From the NCBI GenBank assembly GCA_036744005.1, contig DAINOJ010000002.1, positions 124,001 through 188,000 on the forward strand: a stretch of 64,000 nt of DNA. The letters are read 5' to 3'. The stretch comes from CALCNS01 sp937897315. GTDB lineage: Bacteria; Bacillota; JAAYKD01. The position numbers and the translations under genes are program-made. Positions 9,159-17,142 of the stretch are shown here, piece after piece. Under the pieces are notes generated by a model that saw nothing but the letters and a program-made list of their open reading frames with translations, was not told where the DNA came from and did not search any database. Position 1 is the first letter of the stretch, and the number at the start of each line of letters is the position of its first letter.

Positions 9159-9187
9159 GTGATAGTGAAAGATTTCGCTAATATCAA
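9159..9187 (-). promoter_or_regulatory. Probable hydCBA promoter
   Basis: On the minus strand TTGATA (9182-9187), 17 bases, TATCAC (9159-9164). The -10 is weak (4 of 6). The -35 starts directly at the T tract of the hairpin ending the LysR gene. The spacer is almost filled by a Rex-like operator, which supports the placing. Confidence 0.5.
9163..9180. promoter_or_regulatory. Probable Rex operator
   Basis: On the minus strand TAGCGAAATCTTTCACTA matches the Rex consensus TTGTGAAATTTTTCACAA at 14 of 18 positions, including the central GAAAT and TTTCAC. It occupies the spacer of the probable hydCBA promoter, where bound Rex would block RNA polymerase at low NADH. The rex gene is 1 kb upstream. 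Inferred from consensus only. Confidence 0.6.
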
Positions 9188-9223
9188 AAGCGCATATCGA
9201 TATATATATATCGATATGCGCTT
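9188..9223 (-). terminator. Perfect 36-base palindrome, terminator of the rex-LysR operon
   Basis: Arms of 18 bases, AAGCGCATATCGATATAT and its exact complement, with no spacer. On the minus strand the stem is followed by TTTTGATATT, so it can end rex-LysR transcription. Its core GCATATCGAT is close to the arm GCATAATCGAT of the rex operator, so it might also bind a regulator as DNA. As an uninterrupted AT-rich palindrome it could extrude as a cruciform. Confidence 0.65.
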
Positions 9224-9242
9224 ACTGAATCATGCTCTTTTT

Positions 9243-10112
9243 TTATGAAACCGTATGATCGTATTCCGAATCCCAAGCTCGAATGAGCGCTTCATGGGGG
9301 CTCTCGGGTGGCCAAATCAACCAATGCAAAGAAATCTCTGCGTTACGGATGGGATATTGACATATTGCGGCGGGGTACTCCAAAGGATTTCTAGGAACAT
9401 CGACGTAATAAGAATGAGGCATGGCGCGCAACCACGTGTAAGCATCTTCGCCATATAAATCAACCCAGTGTCCCTCGAGATGTGGCAGAAAAGACCACTC
9501 TTCTTCCTCTTGGCGTCGAATACGTTTTCCTTGGGTGATGATGTTGGCGGTATCTCCCATATCGTCGTCCTTCCACTGAGGTGGACTAAGACTAATACAA
9601 GGTTTCACTGCCCACCAGCGTCGGTAGTGTAACCCCATCTTTCTTAATCGCGATGCGACTTCTTCACCTCGGCTTAAAGGGTATCGCACCAATCCAACAT
9701 GAGCTTTGCCTTCATTGAGTCTTTGCAACACCTCTCGATTGCTCATGATGTGTACTTCGATGAAAACTGGTTGCTTTTCTAAGGAAACACAAGCTTGTTG
9801 TAAAGCATGAGGCAGTCGGTGACAATGAACCGTGGCCATGGTGAGAGAAAACTCTTTGGGTGCTTGAAATCCCTTGGCCAACCGTTCCATGGAAGCGACA
9901 ATCTCTGCCCCTTCTCTCAAGAAACGCTGCCCTTCCATGGTTGGAGTCATACCGGAAGGCGTTCGTTCAAAAATTGCAATCCCCAATTCGGTTTCAAGTT
10001 CGCGTAATGCACGACTGACATTGGGTTGACTCAAGAACAGCTGTTCTGCTGCCCGGGTAATGGAACCTTGTCGTTCGATTTCCAGGCACAGACGAATTTG
10101 CTGAATGGTCAC
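9243..10112 (-). CDS. LysR-family transcriptional regulator coupled to rex
   Basis: The first 60 residues form the LysR winged helix-turn-helix (SITRAAEQLFLSQPNVSRALRELE is the recognition region). The rest should be the effector-binding domain but is only weakly typical: it is Trp-rich near the end (HWLIWPPESPHEALIRAW) and no effector can be guessed. The start is GTG 10112, sharing 4 bases with the rex stop codon (GTGA), with GGAGG 10 bases upstream inside rex. So it is co-translated with rex, just upstream of hydCBA, and probably co-regulates redox or hydrogenase genes (inference). LysR family certain by the N-terminus. Confidence 0.85.
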   Translation of the reverse strand: MTIQQIRLCLEIERQGSITRAAEQLFLSQPNVSRALRELETELGIAIFERTPSGMTPTMEGQRFLREGAEIVASMERLAKGFQAPKEFSLTMATVHCHRLPHALQQACVSLEKQPVFIEVHIMSNREVLQRLNEGKAHVGLVRYPLSRGEEVASRLRKMGLHYRRWWAVKPCISLSPPQWKDDDMGDTANIITQGKRIRRQEEEEWSFLPHLEGHWVDLYGEDAYTWLRAMPHSYYVDVPRNPLEYPAAICQYPIRNAEISLHWLIWPPESPHEALIRAWDSEYDHTVS

Positions 10113-10783
10113 GATGATGAAACCTCCATGCTATCTTTTTGATATTGCTGTTTCAAATGCTGAGAAATCATGGCCAGAGATGCTGCCATATTTTCATTGC
10201 GAACATACACATGAGAAGGAACTTTTAGATTGACAGGAGCAAAATTCCATATAGCAAGAATGCCACCTTCAATTAGCAGGTCACATACTTCTTGAGCATG
10301 AGTGGTTGGAACCGTGATCACACCGATATGGATTTTCATACGTTGACAGAGATTCACCAATTTATCCATGGGAAAGACATATTTGCCATCGAGACTGGTG
10401 TGGTGCATTTCTGGGTTGCTGTCGAAAGCAGCTACAATATTGAGCCCTGCGTTTCGAAATCCTTCATATGATAGGAGAGCTTGTCCCAATTTACCGGCCC
10501 CTACCAACACGGCTTCATCGACACTGTGATACCCCAAGTGATCTTCAATACCTTGAATCAATTGCGTCACTTCAAAACCAGCACGGGGTTTACCACTGGT
10601 AGGGCTCACTGCTGCCAAGTCTTTTCGCACCTGAACTTCGTTTAAGCGCAGCGCATTGGCCAAGGTGCTGGCTGAGATGTACTGATCTTTTTTTGGGTTT
10701 TGCCCCTTTAAGTAATGCAAGTAATCGGGTAATCGTCTCAGTGCTTGCACCGACAACGTTTTATTTTCTTTTTGCTCTGTCAT
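10109..10783 (-). CDS. rex: Redox-sensing transcriptional repressor Rex
   Basis: Rex is a dimeric repressor that leaves DNA when NADH rises, which turns on NAD-regenerating and hydrogenase genes. The 224-residue protein has the N-terminal winged helix (residues 8-75, with LPDYLHYLKGQ and VRKDLAA) and the Rossmann domain with VLVGAGKLGQALLSY near 85 and conserved NFAPVNLKVP near 180. ATG 10783 follows AAGGAGGG at 6 bases; the longer frame to 10801 lacks a site. It is first in an operon with the LysR gene and sits next to hydCBA, a known type of Rex target. Confidence 0.95.
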   Translation of the reverse strand: MTEQKENKTLSVQALRRLPDYLHYLKGQNPKKDQYISASTLANALRLNEVQVRKDLAAVSPTSGKPRAGFEVTQLIQGIEDHLGYHSVDEAVLVGAGKLGQALLSYEGFRNAGLNIVAAFDSNPEMHHTSLDGKYVFPMDKLVNLCQRMKIHIGVITVPTTHAQEVCDLLIEGGILAIWNFAPVNLKVPSHVYVRNENMAASLAMISQHLKQQYQKDSMEVSSS

Positions 10784-10819
10784 GTACACCCTCCTTACCA
10801 TGTGTATCCATATCTGCCT

Positions 10820-10849
10820 GCATAATCGATAATACTATATCGATTATGC
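10820..10849. promoter_or_regulatory. Operator-like inverted repeat over the rex -10 box
   Basis: Perfect 11-base arms GCATAATCGAT and ATCGATTATGC separated by 8 bases. It covers the -10 hexamer of the rex promoter, so a bound repressor would block it. It does not match the Rex consensus, so the LysR partner or another regulator is the candidate (inference). Confidence 0.65.
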
Positions 10850-10862
10850 GACATTTTGTCAA
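10834..10862 (-). promoter_or_regulatory. rex promoter
   Basis: On the minus strand TTGACA (10857-10862), 17 bases, TATAGT (10834-10839). The -10 lies inside the inverted repeat 10820-10849. Confidence 0.8.
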
Positions 10863-10948
10863 GAAAAACAATTCTGATTCTCCCTCACGAGTCCTGAAGG
10901 ACACATTCATTTCCTCATCGAAATGTAATCAAAAAGGAGCTTTCATGA

Positions 10949-11413
10949 ATGAAAATACGAACCCATCGAACCCACATTCGCCGTTTTCGGTTAACCGATG
11001 TAGCCGATTTACATAAAGTCCTCTCCAACACTGAGGTCATGCAATACATTGAACCCCCTTTCTCCTTTGAGAAAACCGAGGCGTTTATTCGCGACCATGG
11101 GCTTTGCAACCCACCTCGCGTTTATGCACTGGAAGACCGAATTAGCGCAACCGTAATTGGCCACGTGATCTTTCATCCTTACGATGCACAGAGCCATGAA
11201 CTCGGCTGGGTTCTACACAGTGATTATTGGGGTAAAAAAATTGCCAGTGAAATCACCGAAGCCCTTGTTCAATATGCAAAGCAGAAGAAGATTCCTCAGC
11301 TGATTCTTGAATGCGACAAAGAACAAACCGCCAGCAAGCGCATTGCAGAAAAGTTCGGTTTTACGCTCATAGGCACGGAAGAGAATCGCGAGATCTACAG
11401 ACTCATTCTTTAA
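10949..11413 (+). CDS. GNAT-family N-acetyltransferase (RimJ/RimL-like)
   Basis: A 154-residue acetyl-CoA-dependent acetyltransferase of the RimJ/RimL type (Acetyltransf_3). The N-terminus HIRRFRLTDVADLHKVL, the strand GHVIFHPYDAQSHELGWVL and the C-terminal ASKRIAEKFGFTLIGTEEN are the typical landmarks; the acetyl-CoA pyrophosphate loop is the diverged DYWGKKIASEITEAL. AAAGGAG at 10933-10939 is correctly spaced for ATG 10949; an ATG at 10945 is in another frame. Monocistronic, with a strong terminator. Substrate unknown. Confidence 0.8.
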   Translation: MKIRTHRTHIRRFRLTDVADLHKVLSNTEVMQYIEPPFSFEKTEAFIRDHGLCNPPRVYALEDRISATVIGHVIFHPYDAQSHELGWVLHSDYWGKKIASEITEALVQYAKQKKIPQLILECDKEQTASKRIAEKFGFTLIGTEENREIYRLIL

Positions 11414-11439
11414 GTTGGGGACCACCCCCAACTTTTTTT
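11413..11439 (+). terminator. Rho-independent terminator of the acetyltransferase gene
   Basis: AGTTGGGG, 5-base loop, CCCCAACT, then a run of T. It starts on the stop codon. Confidence 0.9.
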
Positions 11440-11458
11440 GTGTACCGAACGAATCACC

Positions 11459-11487
11459 TTGCCCCACATCTATTTTCCTGATATAAT
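11459..11487 (+). promoter_or_regulatory. Promoter of the aspartoacylase-like gene
   Basis: TTGCCC (11459-11464), 17 bases, perfect TATAAT (11482-11487). The leader before the start at 11565 is about 70 bases, with no clear structure. Confidence 0.75.
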
Positions 11488-11564
11488 TTGGTAGACTAAA
11501 CAAAACCAATTGTTTTACTGTATGAATCCATAAGGACTTAAATCTGAAAGTGAGGGAATGCAAC

Positions 11565-12509
11565 ATGAGTGATCTGTTTAAAGTTGGAGATTTGTCTGTA
11601 GAAGCAGGCAAAAAGGTGCAAGGGTTTTTGAAGGTGCACAACAGCGACATTGAAATGCCAGTCACCTTAATTCACGGTGTTAAGCCGGGGAAAACTGTGG
11701 TGATAACCGGTGGCACCCATGGAGGAGAGTATCCGGGGATTGAAGCAACCATTCGTTTGGCATGCCAATTGAGCCCAGAAGAGCTGAGCGGTAAGGTGGC
11801 CATTGTCCATCCGGTTAATGTGCGTGCGTTCTTAGCCAAAATGCAATATTTGGGGCCTGATGACGGCAAAAACTTGAATCGTATGTACCCCGGCAAAGCG
11901 ACCGGCACTGTTAGCGAGCGGATTGCCTACACGATTACGACCGAGCTGTTCTCCCAAGCTGATTTTTACATGGATTTGCACGGCGGAGATATTCATGAAG
12001 CATTGATTCCGTTTGTGTTGTATTCGAAGGCGGGGTCAGAAGAAGTGGCAAGAGTATCGGAAGAAGCCGCTTCTGTGCTGGGTGTAAAGTATGTGGTAGG
12101 TTCGGTTTCAACCACGGGTACCTTTGGTTGTGCAGCCACTATGGGCGTACCAGGATTTTTGGGTGAAATAGGCCAGTGCGGCTTATGGAGCGAAGAAGAA
12201 GTCGTTCAGTATATGAAAGGCGTCAAGAATGTGCTCAAATACTTGAAGGTTCTCCCGGGCGAAGTCGAAGATTTGTGCCCTGTGGTGGTGTTACCGAAGA
12301 TGATTGGGCTGAATGCCGAGCAGACTGGCTGCTGGTATCCTTCTGTCAAAATAGGTGATCTTGTGGTAAAAGGACAAAAGCTGGGTGAGATTCGAGACTA
12401 CTTTGCCAACGTCTTGGGGGAGTATTTTGCTTCACAAGACGCAACGGTATTGTATGTGATCAGTTCTCTGGCCATAACGGTGGGGGATCCGATTGTGGCC
12501 ATTGGCTAA
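11565..12509 (+). CDS. Succinylglutamate desuccinylase/aspartoacylase-family zinc hydrolase
   Basis: The 314-residue protein belongs to the AstE/AspA family of M14-like zinc deacylases. The zinc ligands are in GGTHGGEYPG (H and E) and in MDLHGG; DDGKNLNRMYPG carries the substrate Asn-Arg pair and FLGEIG the likely catalytic Glu. The C-terminal 80 residues form the beta domain usual in the family. The substrate (an N-acylated amino acid or similar) cannot be told. GTGAGGG lies 8 bases before ATG 11565; an upstream in-frame ATG at 11550 has no site. It has its own promoter and shares a convergent terminator with the next gene. Confidence 0.85.
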   Translation: MSDLFKVGDLSVEAGKKVQGFLKVHNSDIEMPVTLIHGVKPGKTVVITGGTHGGEYPGIEATIRLACQLSPEELSGKVAIVHPVNVRAFLAKMQYLGPDDGKNLNRMYPGKATGTVSERIAYTITTELFSQADFYMDLHGGDIHEALIPFVLYSKAGSEEVARVSEEAASVLGVKYVVGSVSTTGTFGCAATMGVPGFLGEIGQCGLWSEEEVVQYMKGVKNVLKYLKVLPGEVEDLCPVVVLPKMIGLNAEQTGCWYPSVKIGDLVVKGQKLGEIRDYFANVLGEYFASQDATVLYVISSLAITVGDPIVAIG

Positions 12510-12559
12510 GAGTATGAGTTAAGTTATTATTTGAAGTGAGGTTGCTCAAGTTTTCAGAT

Positions 12560-12599
12560 AGAAAGACCCGTCAAACTTTTGAGTTTGGCAGGTCTTTCT
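12560..12599. terminator. Convergent terminator
   Basis: AGAAAGACC pairs with GGTCTTTCT, continued by CAAAC with GTTTG around a short loop. It lies between two convergent genes and overlaps the glycosylase stop. The T tract is weak on both strands. Confidence 0.6.
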
Positions 12600-13095
12600 C
12601 TGTATTAATCATTAAGGCATGTCGCCAATTCTCAAGCTTTATCTCGTATTTGCATGCATAGGCCGGACTCGTGGACATCGCGCGAATGCAGTGTAGTTCT
12701 CGACCTAACCCAGGATATGCATGTAAGAAGAAGGTTTCGGCCGTTGCTCCATTAAATACCAAGCGTTTGATTCGGGGATATTCAATGAATAAGGTGAGAA
12801 AATCATTGACCTTGGGATTCTGTATTTTCGCGTCAGCAGCACCTTCTCTTTCCGCTGAAGAGAAAACATCCCATAGTCCTAAACCATGGTGGAGCAGGAA
12901 TTGGCATCGTGCATGGTAATCCGGATCTGGCAGAGTTTGGGCAAAAAGGTCATAGACGATTGTCCAAAACTTGTTGTTGGGGTTGCCGTAGTATTGATGG
13001 TGTTGCAGTGAAAGCGGGCTGGGCAGCGAGCCGAGAATCAAAGTGATGGTCTGCTCGTTGATGATCGGTTCAAAGCATTGATAACGTGTTGGCAT
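12571..13095 (-). CDS. DNA-deoxyinosine glycosylase (uracil-DNA glycosylase superfamily)
   Basis: A 174-residue base-excision repair enzyme of the hypoxanthine-DNA glycosylase group in the UDG fold. The characteristic blocks are LILGSLPSPLSLQHHQYYGN near residue 20, NPNNKFW just after it, GLWDVFSSAEREGAADAKI in the middle, VFNGATAE and the C-terminal MSTSPAYA. It would excise hypoxanthine arising from adenine deamination. ATG 13095 follows AAAGGAG at 7 bases; a 21-base extension lacks a site. The next gene, a diguanylate cyclase, is only 33 bases upstream in the same direction, so they may be co-transcribed. Confidence 0.88.
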   Translation of the reverse strand: MPTRYQCFEPIINEQTITLILGSLPSPLSLQHHQYYGNPNNKFWTIVYDLFAQTLPDPDYHARCQFLLHHGLGLWDVFSSAEREGAADAKIQNPKVNDFLTLFIEYPRIKRLVFNGATAETFFLHAYPGLGRELHCIRAMSTSPAYACKYEIKLENWRHALMINTEKDLPNSKV

Positions 13096-13128
13096 GGAAA
13101 CTCCTTTAGCACTCATCCCGGCGTTGAC

Positions 13129-14337
13129 TTAGTTCGCTACGACGTTGCGGGTGAGTTTCGCTCTGTACAGTGCTTGGTCGGCTAGTTCGATGAAATGTTC
13201 TAGATCTGTTTGGTCGTTGGGAATCATAGAATAAACACCTATACTAATCGTAAGAACCTTTGCTACTTCGGAATATTGGTGTGGTATCGCCAAGTCCTCC
13301 ACTGCTTGACGGACGATTTCTGCAAGGGTCCTTGCTTCGGTCTCATTACTATGAGGCATAACCATCGCAAATTCTTCACCACCATAACGCGCCACGAAAT
13401 GAGAAGAATGCTTTGTGTAACATTTTAGCACTTCCGCTATTTGCTGTATACAGCGATCGCCAGCTCTGTGGCCATAATGATCATTATAGGGCTTAAAGAA
13501 GTCAATATCCATCATTAGCATTGACAAAGGTATATTATGATGTTTACATCGATTCCATTCCACTACTATTTTAGTTTCAAACATCATACGATTAAAAATC
13601 CCGGTTAATCCATCTGTCTGAGATAATATCTCAAGCTTAGCATTCACTTCTTCCAATTCGTGATTGATGCGCTTGAGTTCCCGACTGCTCTCCTGCAGCA
13701 ATTTTTGATTTTTAAAGTCCTCCTCCTGTTTTTTATATCGTGCACACGATATGGTCCAAGCAACAATCAGAAAAGCACTCGTGTTGATTGCATTGGCAAA
13801 TGTTAAATCTACCGAGGATTGGTACGACGGCAAGAGAACCAAAAAAACGACATGCACTACTGAGTAAATAAGCAGAAGAAGCATTGGTTGAAAGATGGGA
13901 ACCACCGCAATGGCAAGAAGCGCAAAGACATAAACAATGACTTGACCATTATTTGACTGATCCAATAGCGAAATACCAACACACCAAAGCAAGGTGAAAA
14001 CAGCAAAAAAGCTACCAGTAATCAATGTGGGTTTTAAGTACTTTTGGATGTCCTGTTCGAAATATAAGAACAAAAAAAGAAATGTAACCATGGCCAAAAG
14101 CATAACAAAGTACATCAGAATGTACATCTGATTGTCACGCCATAATTGGCTATGGTTACTGAAAGTATAGGCAATAATGAGTAAAATCTCTATAACAATG
14201 AAAGTAATCGAGGTACTCTTAACCCGATTAACATTGGATTTGGCAACACCAATCGTAAACTCATGACGTTCTTCCATAGGGATATCGGTCCCACAAAAAT
14301 TCTTGCATACTTTCTTAAAACGATTCCACAAAGGCAT
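13129..14337 (-). CDS. Membrane-bound diguanylate cyclase (GGDEF)
   Basis: It makes cyclic di-GMP from two GTP. Six hydrophobic segments (about residues 41-57, 70-93, 103-124, 131-148, 150-170, 181-197) form a membrane input module of unknown ligand, followed by a coiled coil (200-238) and the GGDEF domain (240-402). The active site is RYGGEEF (317-323), with the metal ligand in MDIDFFK (276-282). The allosteric RxxD five residues before GGEEF is absent (HSSH instead), so product inhibition at that site is unlikely. It may supply the c-di-GMP read by PelD at 61,434 (inference). The ATG 14337 has GGGGTGA very close; a later start cannot be excluded. Confidence 0.92.
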   Translation of the reverse strand: MPLWNRFKKVCKNFCGTDIPMEERHEFTIGVAKSNVNRVKSTSITFIVIEILLIIAYTFSNHSQLWRDNQMYILMYFVMLLAMVTFLFLFLYFEQDIQKYLKPTLITGSFFAVFTLLWCVGISLLDQSNNGQVIVYVFALLAIAVVPIFQPMLLLLIYSVVHVVFLVLLPSYQSSVDLTFANAINTSAFLIVAWTISCARYKKQEEDFKNQKLLQESSRELKRINHELEEVNAKLEILSQTDGLTGIFNRMMFETKIVVEWNRCKHHNIPLSMLMMDIDFFKPYNDHYGHRAGDRCIQQIAEVLKCYTKHSSHFVARYGGEEFAMVMPHSNETEARTLAEIVRQAVEDLAIPHQYSEVAKVLTISIGVYSMIPNDQTDLEHFIELADQALYRAKLTRNVVAN

Positions 14338-14381
14338 TCACCCCGCTCGTTCTATGTAATAATAGGACCGATTACATTTTA

Positions 14382-14410
14382 ATTATATCACAAGCTGCTT
14401 ATGAATGCAA
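14382..14410 (-). promoter_or_regulatory. Promoter of the diguanylate cyclase gene
   Basis: On the minus strand TTGCAT (14405-14410), 17 bases, TATAAT (14382-14387), about 45 bases before the start codon. Confidence 0.75.
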
Positions 14411-14423
14411 TGAATAGACCACA

Positions 14424-14456
14424 AAAGCCGCTTATCGATATTAGATAAGCGGCTTT
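14424..14456 (-). terminator. Rho-independent terminator of tig-clpX
   Basis: AAAGCCGCTTATC pairs with GATAAGCGGCTTT around a 7-base loop, followed on the minus strand by TTTTG. It starts 10 bases after the clpX stop. Confidence 0.85.
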
Positions 14457-14465
14457 CTGAAAGGT

Positions 14466-15794
14466 TTACTCGGATTGATTTACGACTAAGGTTTGCTGTA
14501 TTTCTTCCTCGTTGACCAACAAAAGCACTGGTGGTTTCTCCTTGCGCATCACCGCGTCATCAATTATCACTTTTCGCACATCGCGTCTGGATGGCACTTC
14601 GAACATAATGTTCATCAGTACATTTTCCATAATAGCCCGTAATCCGCGTGCTCCTGTGTTTCGTTGAATCGCTTCTTTGGCAACTTGAGTAAGTGCTTGC
14701 GGAGTAAACTCCACTTCCACTCCATCCAACGAAAAAAGTTGCTGATATTGTTTAACCAATGCGTTTCGAGGCTCTGTTAGAATGCGTACCAATGCTTCTT
14801 CATTCAAACTGTCTAGCGTAGCGATAACCGGTATTCGACCGACCAATTCGGGGATTAAGCCAAATTTAATCAAATCCGCGGGGATGGTTTTGTGAATCAA
14901 TTCGTTATAGCCCATTTCTTTCGCTGCGCGAACTTCTGCACCAAACCCAATGGTGTTCTTGCCGACTCGACTCTCGATAATTTTCTCCAGTCCATCAAAA
15001 GCACCACCTACAATAAACAAAATATTGGTGGTGTCCAACTGGATGAACTCCTGATGAGGCAACTTGCGGCCGCCTTGCGGTGGAACATTGGAGATGGTAC
15101 CCTCCAAAATCTTCAACAAAGCTTGTTGTACACCCTCACCCGAAACATCCCGAGTGATGCTACGGTTCTCACTGCGTCGGCTAATTTTATCGATTTCGTC
15201 GATGTAGATAATGCCTTTTTCGGCTTTCTCCATGTCATAATCAGCGGCTTGAATTAAACGCAGCAAGATATTCTCAACATCTTCGCCCACATATCCCGCT
15301 TCAGTCAAGGTTGTGGCATCGGAAATGGCAAAGGGTACATTGAGAATACGTGCCAGTGTCTGAGCCAAATAGGTTTTACCCACCCCGGTCGGACCTAGCA
15401 GAAGGACATTGCTTTTTTGAAGCTCCGCATCTTCTTCTTTTTTCTTAAGTTTCTTTTTATCTCGCCCTTTGTAGCCCTCGCTAATGCTTCTTTGCTGAAT
15501 TCTTTTGTAGTGATTATAGACAGCTACAGAAAGAGCTTTTTTGGCCTCTTCTTGGCCGATGACATATTGATCAAGCGCCTGCTTAATCTGCAGTGGCTTC
15601 ATCAGTTCTTCCATATCGGTTACGGCTTTGGGATCGTTCTTGAATTCATCTTCCAATATTTCATTACAGAGGTCAATGCATTCGTTGCAGATGAAAACAC
15701 CGTTTCCGGCGACTAACTTGCGAACCTGATCCTGAGATTTGCCGCAAAAGGAACAGTTAAACTGTTTTTTATCGTCTCGAAATCCTTTTGGCAT
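14466..15794 (-). CDS. clpX: ClpX, ATPase subunit of ClpXP protease
   Basis: The hexameric AAA+ unfoldase feeds substrates to ClpP. The 442-residue protein has the N-terminal C4 zinc-binding domain (FNCSFCGKSQDQVRK and GVFICNECIDLCNEIL), Walker A LLLGPTGVGKTYLAQ near 135, Walker B IIYIDEIDKI near 205, a sensor/arginine-finger region and the C-terminal substrate-handling domain. No clpP is visible in the window. ATG 15794 has GTGAGGAG 3-9 bases upstream. It follows tig by 21 bases, and the pair shares one promoter and one terminator. Confidence 0.96.
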   Translation of the reverse strand: MPKGFRDDKKQFNCSFCGKSQDQVRKLVAGNGVFICNECIDLCNEILEDEFKNDPKAVTDMEELMKPLQIKQALDQYVIGQEEAKKALSVAVYNHYKRIQQRSISEGYKGRDKKKLKKKEEDAELQKSNVLLLGPTGVGKTYLAQTLARILNVPFAISDATTLTEAGYVGEDVENILLRLIQAADYDMEKAEKGIIYIDEIDKISRRSENRSITRDVSGEGVQQALLKILEGTISNVPPQGGRKLPHQEFIQLDTTNILFIVGGAFDGLEKIIESRVGKNTIGFGAEVRAAKEMGYNELIHKTIPADLIKFGLIPELVGRIPVIATLDSLNEEALVRILTEPRNALVKQYQQLFSLDGVEVEFTPQALTQVAKEAIQRNTGARGLRAIMENVLMNIMFEVPSRRDVRKVIIDDAVMRKEKPPVLLLVNEEEIQQTLVVNQSE

Positions 15795-15815
15795 AGGTCT
15801 CCTCACATGTTTCTG

Positions 15816-17090
15816 TTATCCCACCAAAAAATCTATGGTCTTTTTGTAATGGACTTCCGATACCAATTGGGGTAGCATTCCTTGAGCATTGACAATGCCT
15901 TTAAACGCATCCATTTCCATTTGATAGGATTTAGCCATTTCTGCTAAATACGCATCGATTTCTTCTTCGGTGGCTGTAATGTTTTCAACCTTGGTTACTT
16001 CGTCAATGACCAGAGTATGCCGAACGGCTTTCTCTGCTTGAGGACGGAAGTCGGCTTTCATATCTTCTTCGGTTTTACCTAAAATGTTTTGGTAATCGGT
16101 CAGTTTCAGTCCTTGACGTAGGAGCGAATTTTCAAAATTCTTCAACATTTGCTCGGCTTGACGGGTAATCATGATCTCGGGGATTTCTACCTGAGCATTC
16201 TCTACAACTTTGCTCAGAATGGCTTCCCGACGGGCTTCTTTATCTTTTAGTGCCGCCGCATCTGCCAAATTGCTTCGTAGTTGAGCTCGTAGTTCTTCCA
16301 AGGTTTCTACATCCGACACGTCCTTGGCAAAATCGTCATCCAAAGGTAATACCTCTTTGCGGCGAATCTCTGTTAATTTGCAAAGGAACACAGCAGGTTT
16401 CCCAGCCAGTTCTGCTGCATGGTAGCTTTCGGGGAATGTGACATTGACCGTGATTTCTTCATTGAGAGCTCTACCTGCCAGTTGATCTTCAAACCCGGGG
16501 ATGAAGCTGTTGCTACCCAATTCTAACTCATAGTTCTCGGCTTTTCCACCCTCGAAAGGTACTCCATCCACGGATCCGTCAAAATTGAGTTTTACAAAAT
16601 CACCTTTTTGTGCCATCCCCTCTGTGACCGGAACCAAGCGAGAATGTTCATTTTGTAAACGGTTTAATTCTGCCTCTACTGCAGCATCTGTTACTTCAGT
16701 GGGTGTAATTTCCACTTCGATGCCTTTATAGTCACCCAGTGTCACGGTGGGAGGAATGGTCAACACAAACTTTACCGTTGATACTTGACCTTTTTCAAAA
16801 GTAACGACATCGACTTCTGGACGATCGATGGGTTCCAATTTGGTTTCCTTGAGAACGAAATCATATACCTCAGGAAGAAGTGCATCCAGAGCATCGTCAT
16901 AAAGCACTTCAACTCCGTAACGAGCTTCCAACATGGGACGAGGGAATTTTCCTTTACGGAAACCCGGTACGTTTATTTGACGTACCACTTTCTTATATGC
17001 TCTAGCCAAACCGCTTTCCACTTCTTCGGGAGAAAGGTCCACGGTAAGGGTCACATAATATTTTTCTTGAGTTTGAGATTGAATCTGCAT
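15816..17090 (-). CDS. tig: Trigger factor, ribosome-associated chaperone and peptidyl-prolyl isomerase
   Basis: Trigger factor binds next to the ribosomal exit tunnel and shields new chains. The 424-residue protein has the N-terminal ribosome-binding domain with the signature GFRKGKFPRPMLEARYG (residues 40-57, the GFRxGK motif), the FKBP-type isomerase domain (about 150-245, with GDFVKLNFDGSVDGVPFEGG) and the helical C-terminal arms. GGAGG is 6 bases before ATG 17090. First gene of tig-clpX; its leader contains a collapsed tRNA-Gly (17143-17180). Confidence 0.96.
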   Translation of the reverse strand: MQIQSQTQEKYYVTLTVDLSPEEVESGLARAYKKVVRQINVPGFRKGKFPRPMLEARYGVEVLYDDALDALLPEVYDFVLKETKLEPIDRPEVDVVTFEKGQVSTVKFVLTIPPTVTLGDYKGIEVEITPTEVTDAAVEAELNRLQNEHSRLVPVTEGMAQKGDFVKLNFDGSVDGVPFEGGKAENYELELGSNSFIPGFEDQLAGRALNEEITVNVTFPESYHAAELAGKPAVFLCKLTEIRRKEVLPLDDDFAKDVSDVETLEELRAQLRSNLADAAALKDKEARREAILSKVVENAQVEIPEIMITRQAEQMLKNFENSLLRQGLKLTDYQNILGKTEEDMKADFRPQAEKAVRHTLVIDEVTKVENITATEEEIDAYLAEMAKSYQMEMDAFKGIVNAQGMLPQLVSEVHYKKTIDFLVG

Positions 17091-17142
17091 AATATCCTCC
17101 TTCTAAATCCAATGGTTTATTCCACATCGGCATAGCAAAAAA

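Noticed and set aside
9188..9223. Perfect 36-base palindrome as a phage attachment site, CRISPR repeat or insertion-sequence end
   Set aside because: There is one copy only, no integrase or transposase nearby, and its place right after a gene with a following T run fits a terminator.
10693..11016. Open frame of 107 residues across the rex promoter and into the acetyltransferase start
   Set aside because: It is antisense to rex at its start and in the wrong frame for the acetyltransferase; it covers the promoter and operator.
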